DNA of 64,000 bases from an uncultured Pseudomonadota bacterium (GCA_902494875.1 CABUUO010000002.1:1-64000); one strand, 5' to 3'; shown: positions 16,043 through 25,504, counted from the first letter of the stretch. The notes: a model not told the origin generated them from the sequence alone. Made by a program: numbers and translations.

Positions 16043-16231
16043 CTATATTGTCGCAACAAACCAGTCGGGAAGTTCTTTAGGCAAATCCAGTTGCAGACAG
16101 GCGCAGGGAGAAAGTTTCAACTCATTGACGCCTTTACCGATACCGACAGGCTCCGGCTCATAATAAGACCCGAAACAGCCTGACAACAAAAACAAAACGA
16201 GAAGCAATAACAGCTTTTTGGCATATTTCAT
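16043..16231 (-). CDS. virB7: VirB7-like small lipoprotein
   Basis: A 62-residue lipoprotein with a basic N-terminus, a leucine-rich core and the lipobox FLLSGC. The mature part is about 43 residues and holds a Cys-Ala-Cys pair (LSPCACLQLDLPKELPDWF). Size, lipobox and position directly before virB8/virB9 fit VirB7, the lipoprotein that stabilises VirB9 in the outer-membrane ring, often through a disulfide. VirB7 proteins are too short and divergent for a firm sequence call, so the assignment is by context. Confidence 0.8.
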   Translation of the reverse strand: MKYAKKLLLLLVLFLLSGCFGSYYEPEPVGIGKGVNELKLSPCACLQLDLPKELPDWFVATI

Positions 16232-16352
16232 CGCGCTTTACCCTTTCTCTGACTTTTAAATACTCTTTATGTTATTTTAATAACTATACTCTTTTAGTTT
16301 AAAAGTCTAATAGCAAGCGGAGAAAATCCCCAACTTATCAACAGCTAAGTTT

Positions 16353-17105
16353 TTAGATTTCCACTTCACTCTGGGAATAACGAGTGACGGTAAAGCCCAT
16401 CGGATTAATCAGGCGCCGCCCAAGAAAACGCCGTTCTTTGAAGAAAAACGCCGTTACTGAAGCCGTCCAGTTGCGTTCCCGCATAATCATGGCGCCGCCG
16501 CTTTGCGCCGTAGGCGGCAAAAGCTCATAAGTTTTGAAGTCCACTTTCCATACAGCACTGCGTTTGCCGCCCAAACGGCCGATGGAAATAATTTCCACCT
16601 CTTTTACCATATCCAACTGAGTAAGGCTTTCCAGCGTCGGGATTGTGGCCGCGTTAAACTGGTAAAACACCGGCCAGGAAGACAGATAGTTAATGGTTCC
16701 GCCCGGAAGCCAGCGGCTATACATTTCAGTCACATCATTAACGATAGTATTGCGCAAGATGACATATTGCTTGATAAAGGTTTCCAACAGAAGGTCCTTG
16801 GAGGCCATATCCGAAGTTATCGGCTCATAGCGCACAATGCCTTCAGTTTCATCCTGATTAATCACCAAAAAAGGCTCAATGTTAATCATCGGCGCCAGCT
16901 TGAAAAGAGCCAAAGACGAACTCATAAACACCAACAGCGAAAGAATGGCAAAAAGGATGAACAGTCTGGAAAGCCACATATAATATTTGAGCTTTAAGGT
17001 TTCAACTTCCTTTTCTTCAACACTGATAAAATTCTGCCGGGGCGCGGCCGTTCCCGCAATGGACAAGACCTTGGTGCCGTCAGTTATCGAGTTTGGGTTA
17101 TTCAT
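16353..17105 (-). CDS. virB8: VirB8-type inner-membrane assembly factor (copy 2)
   Basis: A 250-residue bitopic protein with a transmembrane helix near residues 45-68 and a periplasmic VirB8 domain. Blocks shared with copy 1 are IEPFLVINQDETEG, RWLPGGTINYLSS and NPMGFTVTRYSQ. The two copies flank the VirB7 gene. The 120 bp between this gene and virB7 is AT-rich with no clear hairpin; a second promoter there is possible. Having two distinct VirB8 chains suggests hetero-oligomeric assembly or two alternate complexes, which is inference. Confidence 0.92.
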   Translation of the reverse strand: MNNPNSITDGTKVLSIAGTAAPRQNFISVEEKEVETLKLKYYMWLSRLFILFAILSLLVFMSSSLALFKLAPMINIEPFLVINQDETEGIVRYEPITSDMASKDLLLETFIKQYVILRNTIVNDVTEMYSRWLPGGTINYLSSWPVFYQFNAATIPTLESLTQLDMVKEVEIISIGRLGGKRSAVWKVDFKTYELLPPTAQSGGAMIMRERNWTASVTAFFFKERRFLGRRLINPMGFTVTRYSQSEVEI

Positions 17106-17124
17106 CCTTTATGCTACATCCTTT

Positions 17125-20100
17125 TTAATATGCCACACAATAAGCCGGGTTAAAGCTGTTCAGCTGCTCCTCAAAACTTTTATCGGCCGTCTCCTGATAA
17201 GTACTGTCAACGGCCAGATTGGCTTTGCCGGTTTTGATCGTTTCATCAAGCGTTGTGCTGTCGGCAATGGCCATACCCATCGTCGTAACGGCATCCTTAT
17301 CCTGCTCCAAGGCGTTATAGACCGCCGAATAGTTACGTTTACTGTCACGCAACAACTCCGAGCCGGCATCATTGATGCTGCTGATTTTGGCTCCGACCGT
17401 ATTCAGATAATTCTGTTTCACGCTTTTCAGCTTGCTTACGGCCAGATCATAATCGCTGTCTTTGGAAATGTCAAAGTCTTCGCTCGGAGCAAAACCCATA
17501 CCGCGCAGAACCTCAAGAAGATCTTCACGCATCTGGTCAATACTGGTTTTCAGCTCCTCGACCGAGTTTTTATAGGTTTGTTCGGTTTCGGCTTGGACCA
17601 GAAAATCGCCGATCTGATTGTTGCGATACTGAGCGTCTTTATAGATGTCATCGTTTATTTTCTCAACCGCATTCAGTTCCGGCATATTTTCGTCTTTGCT
17701 GGCCGCTTCCATACGTTGGCCATAAACCAGAAGAGATTCCATCTCCGGGGTCAGCGTCAACAGGTTATAAACCCGTTCGTTGCCGATTTTGCCGCTATTC
17801 AGCGCCAAAATCGTGCCCAGCTCGCTGTATTCTTTGTCTGAAAGCTCAGTCAGCTTTATCTGCCCTTCGCCCTTGGAAGTGATAAAATACGGAGAAGAAG
17901 GCTTAAAGCGGCTGCAGGCAGCGCTTACATTCTGGCAAACCGGCAGATTTTGATCCAAGAGTGCCTGTCTGCGTTCGCCTTTGACAAAAGACAGCCCCAT
18001 CATATATTCGTTGGCATGATATTCTCCTTTGGAATTATAAGCCACATCAACAATACCCTCGCCGTTTTCAATCATGCCGGGCGCTTTACAGTTGGAAATA
18101 TTTTTGACAACACAGGGATAGATACCGCCGCGGAACAAAGCCAGTGTTTCGCCGCCAAGCTTCAGGGCATCTTTTTCTATATTTCTGTCTTCCGGCGCCA
18201 AAGCCGAGGACAGGAAGAAATCCGTTTCCACAAAAGCCTTGTCCTGAAGCATAAGCTTCCAAATCTCAGGAATGCGGCCGCCGTAGTTCAGGAAAGTATT
18301 CTTGTTGACAACCGAAAGCGGAATGCTTTCCGTCTGTTTGAAGAAAATACTGGTTCCCTTATCGGGAAAGCCCGGAAACAGCTCTTCGGCAATGTCTTTG
18401 CCAACAATCATCTTCTGCGCATCCCCCACGGCATTTTTCAAGTCGATATAGTCAAAATGAACATATTCGCGCAGCGGAGGCAGATCAAAGTCCGGCATAA
18501 TCCTGGGAGCTTTAAAATCCCGCTCCTTGGCAACGGCACCGACGAAAAACTCGCTGTCGGCAGAAGTATCCATGTTTTTCAAAACATCGTCAAACAGACT
18601 GACATTCAGCATTACGTTTGTATTTTTAATATACTGACTGCGGAGATCCACATACATTTCGTTTAAACTGTTTTCCAGATCTTTACCGCTGACTATCGTC
18701 TCAAGCTCTGTGGTAACGCCGCGGACTTTTCCGCCCACGCCTTCCAGCTCGATGCCGTCAAGATTTACATTTTTGCCGCGCAGATTTTCAATCAGGGCCT
18801 GATGATATTCCACCACCTTATCCTGTTTGCTGCCGCGGTATAAATCATCACCCAGACCATAAAAAGCCTGACGCACTTTTTCAATATTTTTGACGGCGTC
18901 ATCCTTAGCTATGGCAATTATCAGGTTGGTGGTATTGACAATATCTTTGACCGTAACACCACTGTTGGTATCCAGCGTTTTCTTAGCAGCTTCGGCGGCC
19001 AAATTGATTTTTTTGATCTTGTCATCGCGTTTTTGGCGATTGGCCTGATCTTGTTTGTCAAACTCAGCCTTCAAAGCCGTCTTTTGCGCTTCTGCCGCCT
19101 TGTTGACATTGGCAATTTTGGCAGAATATTCGGTCAACAGATCATTTTTAGCTTTGGTTTTGGTTTCAATTTCACGAGTTTTCTGGTCATAAGCGGCTTC
19201 AACAGAGGCCTTTTCCTGATTTTGGGCCTGTATTTTAGCCTGAGCCGCCGTAATTTCACCTTTCAGTTCCGCGACCAGTTCTTCATGTTCCTTTTTCTGT
19301 TCATCCGTCATTTCGGCGCCGGCCGTCAGGCTCTCGGCAGCCGAAAGCTCCTGTTTGGTCTCGCTGATGAGCTTGGAAAGTTCTTCATTGGAAACAATCA
19401 GTTCTTCTCGACGCTGAGCATAGGACGTGCGTTGCGCCTGCAAAGACGCAATTTCGGAATCTATCCGGGCAGATTTGCCGTCGCGCTCGTTTTCCAATGC
19501 GCTCACATCCGCCTTGGCTTTGCTGACAGCCGCATTGACATTCGTATTATATTTTTCCTCAAGTTCGTGGTATTCGCTCTCATACTGCTGGTTGGTTTTG
19601 GTCACCGCCGCCATAGCCGCCTGTGTAATTTCTTTTTCGGCCTTGGCCATAAAGGAAGCCTGATCCTGAAGCAGCGCATTATAGATTTTATCCTGCGCAT
19701 CGGCTGAAATCTCCAAATTTTTTATATATTGGGCGATGTTTAGATATTTTCCGTCAAGATATTGATTATAAAAAGTTTTCTGGTCATTCCAAATCGGAAA
19801 TTCTTTCTTGATTGAACCCCATTTGGCCGGATTTGAAGCCAAAGATATTGAAGCTTCAGCGCCAATATCCGTAGGCAGCAGGTCTGACTTGCGGGAATCT
19901 TCTTCATACGCTTCCTGCTTATCCGGTTCCTTGAAAAAAATGCCGTCATGTTGGTTTGACAGTTCTTTCACGCTATCCTTTTTGCCCTCGATGTCCAATG
20001 CGGTATCACCATCATTTTGATCGGCATAAGCCAGCGTTTCCGCATCACTCATATTTGCCGTGGCATTCTCTGTTCCTTCAACGCTGATCATTTCCCCGCT

Positions 20101-20757
20101 CAACGCCTCATTTTTCTTGTCATAAGCTTCCGATTGCTTTGACAAGGCATCCATATCAAGAGTTGACACGTCTCCGACATCAATCGGCGACAATTGCGCA
20201 GCCTTAGCCGTTTCATAAGTCTCCAGAGCCCATGCAGACAACCCCTTACGCAGATCATGGCTCTGCGGCGTGTCGCGCAGATCTACGCCGGACCAAACGC
20301 TGACAGGGTTATTGAAGTAGCGGCCGATATAATTAATGACACATTGTTCGGACTGTTTTAAAACTTCAATTGACTTTTCATGAAGCTGAACCATTTCATT
20401 ATAACGGCGCTGAGTATCACGATAGTTCTTCAAACCGTTTAACGTATTATGCGCGTCAATAGCCCCCTGCAACCCGTCAATAATCGGCTGCAGCTTGTCC
20501 AGTTCTTCCATTTGCGCCTCGGAGCCGGCAAAAGGACCGGTTGCATCCGAACTCTGAGCTTCGCCGAAACTCAAAACATTCTTGGTCTGGTAACGGGCAG
20601 GATCCGTATAGGCGGCCGACGAGGATTTCTGCTGAGAGGAAGATCCGGCTGAAAACGGAGAATAACCATCTGCCGCCAACGCATGGCCGGCAAACACCGC
20701 CGCTGCCGACAAAATGCAGCAGGCAACCGCATTTTTAATTTTACTTTTAATATTCAT
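17125..20757 (-). CDS. Very large secreted coiled-coil protein of the T4SS cluster
   Basis: Starting at the ATG at 20757, which has Shine-Dalgarno GGAGG six bases upstream, the protein is about 1210 residues with a clear signal peptide (cleavage after GHALA). Start codons further upstream at 20772 and 20778 are less well placed. The N-terminal 300 residues are helical and contain a Cys (SEQCVINYIGRYF). A long coiled coil rich in Lys, Glu, Ala and Gln spans about 365-640. A mixed region of about 350 residues includes five cysteines (for example YPCVVKNISNCK and LPVCQNVSAACS). The C-terminus is helical and ends in YCVAY. No membrane helix apart from the signal is visible, so it is not a VirB6 protein. 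Possible roles are a surface or periplasmic stalk, or a scaffold. No family is recognised. Confidence 0.8.
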   Translation of the reverse strand: MNIKSKIKNAVACCILSAAAVFAGHALAADGYSPFSAGSSSQQKSSSAAYTDPARYQTKNVLSFGEAQSSDATGPFAGSEAQMEELDKLQPIIDGLQGAIDAHNTLNGLKNYRDTQRRYNEMVQLHEKSIEVLKQSEQCVINYIGRYFNNPVSVWSGVDLRDTPQSHDLRKGLSAWALETYETAKAAQLSPIDVGDVSTLDMDALSKQSEAYDKKNEALSGEMISVEGTENATANMSDAETLAYADQNDGDTALDIEGKKDSVKELSNQHDGIFFKEPDKQEAYEEDSRKSDLLPTDIGAEASISLASNPAKWGSIKKEFPIWNDQKTFYNQYLDGKYLNIAQYIKNLEISADAQDKIYNALLQDQASFMAKAEKEITQAAMAAVTKTNQQYESEYHELEEKYNTNVNAAVSKAKADVSALENERDGKSARIDSEIASLQAQRTSYAQRREELIVSNEELSKLISETKQELSAAESLTAGAEMTDEQKKEHEELVAELKGEITAAQAKIQAQNQEKASVEAAYDQKTREIETKTKAKNDLLTEYSAKIANVNKAAEAQKTALKAEFDKQDQANRQKRDDKIKKINLAAEAAKKTLDTNSGVTVKDIVNTTNLIIAIAKDDAVKNIEKVRQAFYGLGDDLYRGSKQDKVVEYHQALIENLRGKNVNLDGIELEGVGGKVRGVTTELETIVSGKDLENSLNEMYVDLRSQYIKNTNVMLNVSLFDDVLKNMDTSADSEFFVGAVAKERDFKAPRIMPDFDLPPLREYVHFDYIDLKNAVGDAQKMIVGKDIAEELFPGFPDKGTSIFFKQTESIPLSVVNKNTFLNYGGRIPEIWKLMLQDKAFVETDFFLSSALAPEDRNIEKDALKLGGETLALFRGGIYPCVVKNISNCKAPGMIENGEGIVDVAYNSKGEYHANEYMMGLSFVKGERRQALLDQNLPVCQNVSAACSRFKPSSPYFITSKGEGQIKLTELSDKEYSELGTILALNSGKIGNERVYNLLTLTPEMESLLVYGQRMEAASKDENMPELNAVEKINDDIYKDAQYRNNQIGDFLVQAETEQTYKNSVEELKTSIDQMREDLLEVLRGMGFAPSEDFDISKDSDYDLAVSKLKSVKQNYLNTVGAKISSINDAGSELLRDSKRNYSAVYNALEQDKDAVTTMGMAIADSTTLDETIKTGKANLAVDSTYQETADKSFEEQLNSFNPAYCVAY

Positions 20758-20781
20758 GGCCGTCCTCCCCATTGTCATTTC

Positions 20782-21468
20782 CTAATCCAATTGAATACCG
20801 ACACTGGCCTTGCCGTGATACAACGGCTTTACCTTGTCTCTCATGGCGCTTGCCGCAGCCATTTGAGCTTTGATGGCCACCAGCTCCTGAATAATCATCA
20901 TCAGTTCATCTGTTTCCACTTCAATCATATAGTTATTATACAATCCGCCGTTATAGTCATCGGCTTTGGTATAAGTCGTTCCGGCGGCAGCTATCTTCTT
21001 ATCAATTTTCACCAGATTTTTTTCAAGTTCACGCACGGCCGTAAAAGCCTCGATAATCGTATCATCATAGAATTCACGCCGTTTGTCGTCATACAAAAGC
21101 TGAATGCGCTCCTGATCCGACGGATATTCAAAAAACAGCTTCTGAAACGCCGGCCTTATGGAGTTTTCATCATAGATGTCGGCTATTTTGCTTTCTTTGA
21201 TCTCCTTGGTGCCTGGAATCTTGGTTTCTTCTTTTTTGTTAAAACGGCTGGTAAACTTATCAACCAGCGCTTTCAGCTTATTAAGCGTTCCCTTGACGAC
21301 CTTGTTGGCAATGGTCGACACTTTATTCAACGTCGCATTTACGCCGTTGACCACCTGCGTTGCCATTGAACCCGGGTCAAAAAAGCCGACCGCTTCCGCA
21401 CGGTTGCTGAAAAAAACCAGACTGACCACCAGACAGACAAATAACAATTTCAGATTAAACCCAGACAT
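20782..21468 (-). CDS. Secreted helical protein, possibly VirB5-like (1)
   Basis: About 228 residues with a signal peptide ending NRAEA. The start at 21468 is chosen because the Shine-Dalgarno GGGAG is nine bases away; the ATG at 21474 overlaps the previous stop (ATGA) but is only three bases from that site. The mature protein is helical, with a charged segment near 70-95 and a C-terminal helical bundle (MMIIQELVAIKAQMAAASAM). VirB5 minor pilins are secreted helical-bundle proteins of this size encoded after virB4, so VirB5-like is a reasonable but unproven guess. The tail lies 24 bp before the giant coiled-coil gene. Confidence 0.75.
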   Translation of the reverse strand: MSGFNLKLLFVCLVVSLVFFSNRAEAVGFFDPGSMATQVVNGVNATLNKVSTIANKVVKGTLNKLKALVDKFTSRFNKKEETKIPGTKEIKESKIADIYDENSIRPAFQKLFFEYPSDQERIQLLYDDKRREFYDDTIIEAFTAVRELEKNLVKIDKKIAAAGTTYTKADDYNGGLYNNYMIEVETDELMMIIQELVAIKAQMAAASAMRDKVKPLYHGKASVGIQLD

Positions 21469-21470
21469 TA

Positions 21471-22652
21471 TCATTTACTCCCTTCCGATGATTTTTCCGG
21501 CATTTCGAAAATATAATCGTCAAGATTAAACTCCGTAATTGTTTTCTGAGGCTTTTTAAGCTTGGTAAAAGTCAGCAGAGAAACTTCATTAGCCGTTTTC
21601 ATTTTCAGATCGGCAACCAAAAGGCGCGCATAGCGGCGCAAAGCTTCCATACGCCGGATGCGGACTTCGGCATCACCGCCTACGGCGCCGCCCGTTGTAT
21701 CATAGATGGTTGTGGCATAAGCCTGATCTTCCAGATCTTCGTCAACGTTTCTGATATCATGACGCAAGTCAATGGCATCCTGATAAACCTGAACAATGCT
21801 CTTGCGGCGTTCCAGCAGACGATTAACACGCACTGCCTCGGTTTTAGCCGGCGTTTCTTTTTCATTGTCTTTGATAAAATATGTATCACGCATATAGAGC
21901 AACGCTTTTTCGGGATCTTGCGTACTGTCGGTACTTTCCGTCAAACTTCCCAAATCCGCCAGCAGCGTTTGTATTTCCCGATTAAGACTCTCTACCTGAG
22001 ACTGAAGACTTTCAGTCGCCGCTTTTTTCTGCGCTTCGGCATTGGCCTTTATCTGTTCTTTTTGTTTAACATAGCTTTCGCGTTCACTCGCCATTTGCGA
22101 CAACTGGGCTTCATACTCCGCTTTCTTCTCCTTTCTCGGTTCCAGATCTACGGCTTTTTTCAAAACGGCGGTGTTGATGTCAATAGTATTGATTTTTCCA
22201 TCAATAACCGAAATTTCAGAATCAACTGAAGACTGAATTTCGTTTGACATATTGGCTATTTCTTCCTGAAGGCTGTTTTTGCGTTCTTTGATATCTGAAA
22301 TATCATCATTAAGTTTTTTGATCTGAGCCAGTTTAGAATCAATCAGTTCGGTTTTTACCTTGTCATAGGCAGCCTGCGTATCCTTATAGGTATCAACAAA
22401 GGGCTTGGCTTTCTGTTCGGCGGTTTCTTTCCACTTTTTGGCTTCTTCAAAACCTTTGCCGATTTTGGTAACAATGGCCGAGTTCATAACCTTATCGGCA
22501 ACGTTTTGTACCTGTTTGGTAATTTTGGTAATCGCGGTCGAAGCCTCACCGGCCATAACGTCAAATTTAAAGATCAGCAGCGCTTCGGCGCGGGACGGCA
22601 CCTGCAAAGCCAGAAACAGGGAGATAACAGTCAAAAATACAGTTTTTTTCAT
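21471..22652 (-). CDS. Secreted coiled-coil protein of the T4SS cluster (2)
   Basis: A 393-residue protein with a signal peptide (MKKTVFLTVISLFLALQVPSRAEA), preceded by a strong GGGAGG ribosome site. Residues about 70-240 are a long coiled coil rich in Lys, Glu, Gln and Ser. The C-terminal 130 residues are helical (RRMEALRRYARLLVADLKMK) and resemble the C-terminal helices of the neighbouring secreted proteins. No membrane segment or catalytic motif is seen. It overlaps the next gene's outermost start by four bases and is one base from the preceding gene. A coiled-coil-extended relative of VirB5 is possible; no firm family. Confidence 0.75.
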   Translation of the reverse strand: MKKTVFLTVISLFLALQVPSRAEALLIFKFDVMAGEASTAITKITKQVQNVADKVMNSAIVTKIGKGFEEAKKWKETAEQKAKPFVDTYKDTQAAYDKVKTELIDSKLAQIKKLNDDISDIKERKNSLQEEIANMSNEIQSSVDSEISVIDGKINTIDINTAVLKKAVDLEPRKEKKAEYEAQLSQMASERESYVKQKEQIKANAEAQKKAATESLQSQVESLNREIQTLLADLGSLTESTDSTQDPEKALLYMRDTYFIKDNEKETPAKTEAVRVNRLLERRKSIVQVYQDAIDLRHDIRNVDEDLEDQAYATTIYDTTGGAVGGDAEVRIRRMEALRRYARLLVADLKMKTANEVSLLTFTKLKKPQKTITEFNLDDYIFEMPEKSSEGSK

Positions 22653-22653
22653 A

Positions 22654-23361
22654 TCAGCCTCCCTCTCCGGCAGCGGACATATCTTTGCTCAAACTGATGT
22701 CTGTAACTTCTCCGGCTGTGTTAAACTCCAAAATCTGTGCTTCCATAAACAAAATGTCATTATAACGGCGGGCCATACTTTCCGTTAAAGCCCGGGTTGC
22801 CGCCAACACTTCTCTGGCACTTTCGGCATTGACCTCCATCGGCGGGAGCTCGCGTTCTTTGGCCAGATTGGTTCTGGTTGCCAAAGCATGGGCGTATAAG
22901 GTGGCTATGTTGTTTTGAAGGATTTCAGTTCGTTTCAGGTTTTGCGCATCAATTACGGCATTCTGATTGCCGGTTTCGTCATATTTGACAACCAGATTTT
23001 TTTCAGCTTCAGCCGCCATTTTATCCTTATTATTGGTATTTTTACCCAAAAAGTCCGGCATTTCAAGTTTGGGAACGGCTTTTTTTATGTCCAAACCCTT
23101 TAACGCTTCCGTATAGCCCTTAATCTGAGCCAGAGGTCCGAAAGCTCCGGCCTTGGCTTCTTCTATCTCCTTTTGAGCCGTGGCCAGTTTCTGCTCAGCG
23201 TCTTCCAGTTTTGCCGTCAGGTTCTCTACCTTGTCCAAAGCCAGATTGGCCGGATCTTTACCCGTCAGCGGAGACGGAAAAGGGAAAAAGGCTTCGGCCG
23301 CGGAACTAATCACCAGTCCGCCGCTTAAAAGCATTGCAAATATTCTAAAATGGCCTGACAT
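22654..23361 (-). CDS. Secreted helical protein, possibly VirB5-like (3)
   Basis: About 235 residues from the ATG at 23361, seven bases after GGGAG; an ATG at 23367 is also possible but sits too close to that site. The signal peptide ends SSAAEA and is followed by Phe/Pro-rich FFPFPSP. A short coiled coil lies near 45-75, followed by two C-terminal helices (ATRALTESMARRYNDILFME). Size, secretion and helix pattern are those of VirB5-type minor pilins, which cap the conjugative pilus. Its place between virB4 and virB8 agrees, but the sequence match is not decisive. Confidence 0.75.
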   Translation of the reverse strand: MSGHFRIFAMLLSGGLVISSAAEAFFPFPSPLTGKDPANLALDKVENLTAKLEDAEQKLATAQKEIEEAKAGAFGPLAQIKGYTEALKGLDIKKAVPKLEMPDFLGKNTNNKDKMAAEAEKNLVVKYDETGNQNAVIDAQNLKRTEILQNNIATLYAHALATRTNLAKERELPPMEVNAESAREVLAATRALTESMARRYNDILFMEAQILEFNTAGEVTDISLSKDMSAAGEGG

Positions 23362-23373
23362 CACCATTCTCCC

Positions 23374-24474
23374 TCAGTCATTACTGTTTTGAGCTTTATA
23401 CTGCTCATCAATATTCGTAATTTCTTTGCTGTTAACTTCAAAGTTACTGAAATTTTTAAATGATTCCAGACTTAACAACGTAGAATATACGTCAACCAAA
23501 CGGTTTACTGTTTTGGTCTGTTCCATGGCCATCAGGGTCAGGTTCTGCAAATCGCCGCGTTCGGTTGTAGACTTACTAAACTGTTCCTGAGACGGCATCA
23601 AGACCTTTTCCTCAAAACCGGAAGCCGTGACTTTATGCTCAACAGCTGCTGCATAACTGTTCAGGTTATCATCCATAAAGCTGCTGTTAACCAGCTCTTT
23701 AGCCGTCCGCTTGTCAGACTGTTTGGGACTGGATTGCAGTTCGATAATTTTATCCAGACACTTTTTGGCATTTTTGTTCTTGGCCGCATCCTCTGCCGAA
23801 AGCTGGCAATAATTGGCAATATTGTCCGAAAAAACATAAATATTCTGCTCAGTGGTTCCAACGTATGCCGTTGCTTCTTCTTTGGCAAAACTCAACTTAT
23901 CCTGCATATGAACGCGGGCGTAAAAAACTTTTTCGCCGGAAGGCATCACCTCGCTGCGGATAAACGGACGACGCCCCCGTTTCTGCGGTGTCTTGGTGTT
24001 GGACGGAACGGAATAGACCGGCTGGCGCTGAAATGGATAAAGTGCTGGTTCGACAGCCTTTTCAGCCGGTTGAGACTGCCTCGTCTTTTCTACTGCGACC
24101 GTTTTTTTGTTTTCCCCGAACAAATCAATATCATCGGCAGATTTCGGCAGAACTACAGGCTCCTCGCGAACGACCGGCGCAGCGGTCTCGGCTTTTTCAT
24201 CCATGGCTTTCTTTCTGGCTTTGGCCGCGGCTATTTTTTCCGCCTGATTTTTTTCAAATGCCTCCTGAGCGGTTTGCGTATCGGGGAGCTCTTTTTCCAG
24301 AGCTTCAATGCCGGCCAGCAGCTCTTTTCCTTCCTGCCGAAGGCTTTCCTGCTCCTTCAGCAGTTTTTCCAGCCTTGCGGAAACGTCATCCGCCGCGTCG
24401 GGAGCAGCCTGTACGGAAGAAACCGCCGTCAGGGTTAAAGCCGCGCATAAAACACATGATAATTTATGATACAT
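23374..24474 (-). CDS. Secreted coiled-coil protein of the T4SS cluster (4)
   Basis: About 366 residues from the ATG at 24474, which has GGAGG six bases upstream. Signal peptide ending SVQA. A short coiled coil lies at residues 30-90, then a Pro/Lys-rich linker and a domain from about 165 (basic RRPFIRSEVMPSGEKVFYAR, then a two-Cys helical region NYCQLSAEDAAKNKNAKKC). The C-terminal helices (LMAMEQTKTVNRLVDVYSTL) resemble those of the neighbouring secreted proteins. It overlaps the upstream gene by 11 bp. Function unknown; a periplasmic adaptor or VirB5-related subunit is plausible from context. Confidence 0.75.
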   Translation of the reverse strand: MYHKLSCVLCAALTLTAVSSVQAAPDAADDVSARLEKLLKEQESLRQEGKELLAGIEALEKELPDTQTAQEAFEKNQAEKIAAAKARKKAMDEKAETAAPVVREEPVVLPKSADDIDLFGENKKTVAVEKTRQSQPAEKAVEPALYPFQRQPVYSVPSNTKTPQKRGRRPFIRSEVMPSGEKVFYARVHMQDKLSFAKEEATAYVGTTEQNIYVFSDNIANYCQLSAEDAAKNKNAKKCLDKIIELQSSPKQSDKRTAKELVNSSFMDDNLNSYAAAVEHKVTASGFEEKVLMPSQEQFSKSTTERGDLQNLTLMAMEQTKTVNRLVDVYSTLLSLESFKNFSNFEVNSKEITNIDEQYKAQNSND

Positions 24475-25504
24475 TTGCACCTCCGCTCAATTGCTGCTTA
24501 CATTCGTAAACACCATATTTTTCATCGCAGTCGATATCATCATCAGGATTATAATCACAGGTTTTGTCTTCATCGCTGCGGGTATCTTTGCCGATATTTG
24601 AGGCATAATTCTTGGCATCGGCCAAAAGCGCCTCACCCTCGGATTTTTTTGCCTTGCCCTTCTCTACCAGCGCTTTGGCGTCTTTGGTCAACTGTTCGCC
24701 CTGTTCAATCTTCTTTTCGCCATCTTCTTTCAGTTTTTCGCCATCGGCAACCAACTGCTCACCTCGTTTTTGAATATCTTCAATATCTTTTTGCAACTGT
24801 TTGGCTTTATTTTCCAGCTCTTCAGCCTTTTTCTGCTTGTCTTCGGCTTCAGCCTTGGCTTTGTCCAGCGTATCCTTGCCAATACCCGAAGTCAAAGATC
24901 CCAGAGAATCCTGAGCTTCTTTACGCAGGCTGTTGGCTTCTTTGAGCAGCGCCGTCACTTCCTTAGGTTTATCGGCAGCTTCCTTAATCAGTTCCTGACC
25001 TTCCTTGACTTTGTTTATACCGTCATTGACCAGCCGCTTGCTTTCCTCAACCAGTTTCTTTCCTTCTTCAAGCTTGGAATTTCCTTCGTCGATCAGCGCT
25101 TTGGCTTCGGAGATAAACTGATTGGCTTCTTTTATCAGCTTTTGGCCTTCGCCGACTTTGTTTTTGACTGCGGAAGCCGTCTGCGCCCATTTGCTGCATT
25201 TGGCCTTTTTGGCCTTCTGCTCAACCTTGCATTTTCCGGCCTTAACCTGTTTGACGCGGCAACCGAGATTGTTTTTGATGAAACCGTTCATGGCTTCGTT
25301 AAACTTGCCCATGGCACTTTGAAGCCCTTCGCCGGCCTTTTTGGCAAAACCAATAACTTTGGAATTGCTTACATCGGTAACGGCGCGTTTAACTGCTTGT
25401 GCGATTTCTTGCGGAGCAAACGCCAGAAACTGAGCTCTGGCCGGAGCCGCGACTAAAAAGCAGGCAATGACCGCCGCGGCCAAAATCTTTTTATTCGTCA
25501 ACAT
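24464..25504 (-). CDS. Secreted protein with a long repetitive coiled coil (5)
   Basis: About 346 residues from the ATG at 25504, six bases after GGAGG (the TTG at 25519 lies upstream of that site). The signal peptide ends APARA. Residues 60-90 hold three Cys among Lys-rich sequence (CRVKQVKAGKCKVEQKAKKAKC). Residues about 100-315 form a quasi-periodic charged helix in which E-G-x-K-L and E-A-x-x-L-I units recur. The end is Cys-rich (CDYNPDDDIDCDEKYGVYEC). A rigid rod bounded by disulfide-bonded ends is the likely fold. It is the first gene after virB4 in transcription order, the usual place of virB5. No known family recognised. Confidence 0.75.
   Translation of the reverse strand: MLTNKKILAAAVIACFLVAAPARAQFLAFAPQEIAQAVKRAVTDVSNSKVIGFAKKAGEGLQSAMGKFNEAMNGFIKNNLGCRVKQVKAGKCKVEQKAKKAKCSKWAQTASAVKNKVGEGQKLIKEANQFISEAKALIDEGNSKLEEGKKLVEESKRLVNDGINKVKEGQELIKEAADKPKEVTALLKEANSLRKEAQDSLGSLTSGIGKDTLDKAKAEAEDKQKKAEELENKAKQLQKDIEDIQKRGEQLVADGEKLKEDGEKKIEQGEQLTKDAKALVEKGKAKKSEGEALLADAKNYASNIGKDTRSDEDKTCDYNPDDDIDCDEKYGVYECKQQLSGGANVS

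Noticed and set aside
17125..20757. VirB6 homologue in the largest coiled-coil gene
   Set aside because: Apart from the signal peptide it has no hydrophobic helices, whereas VirB6 needs five or more.
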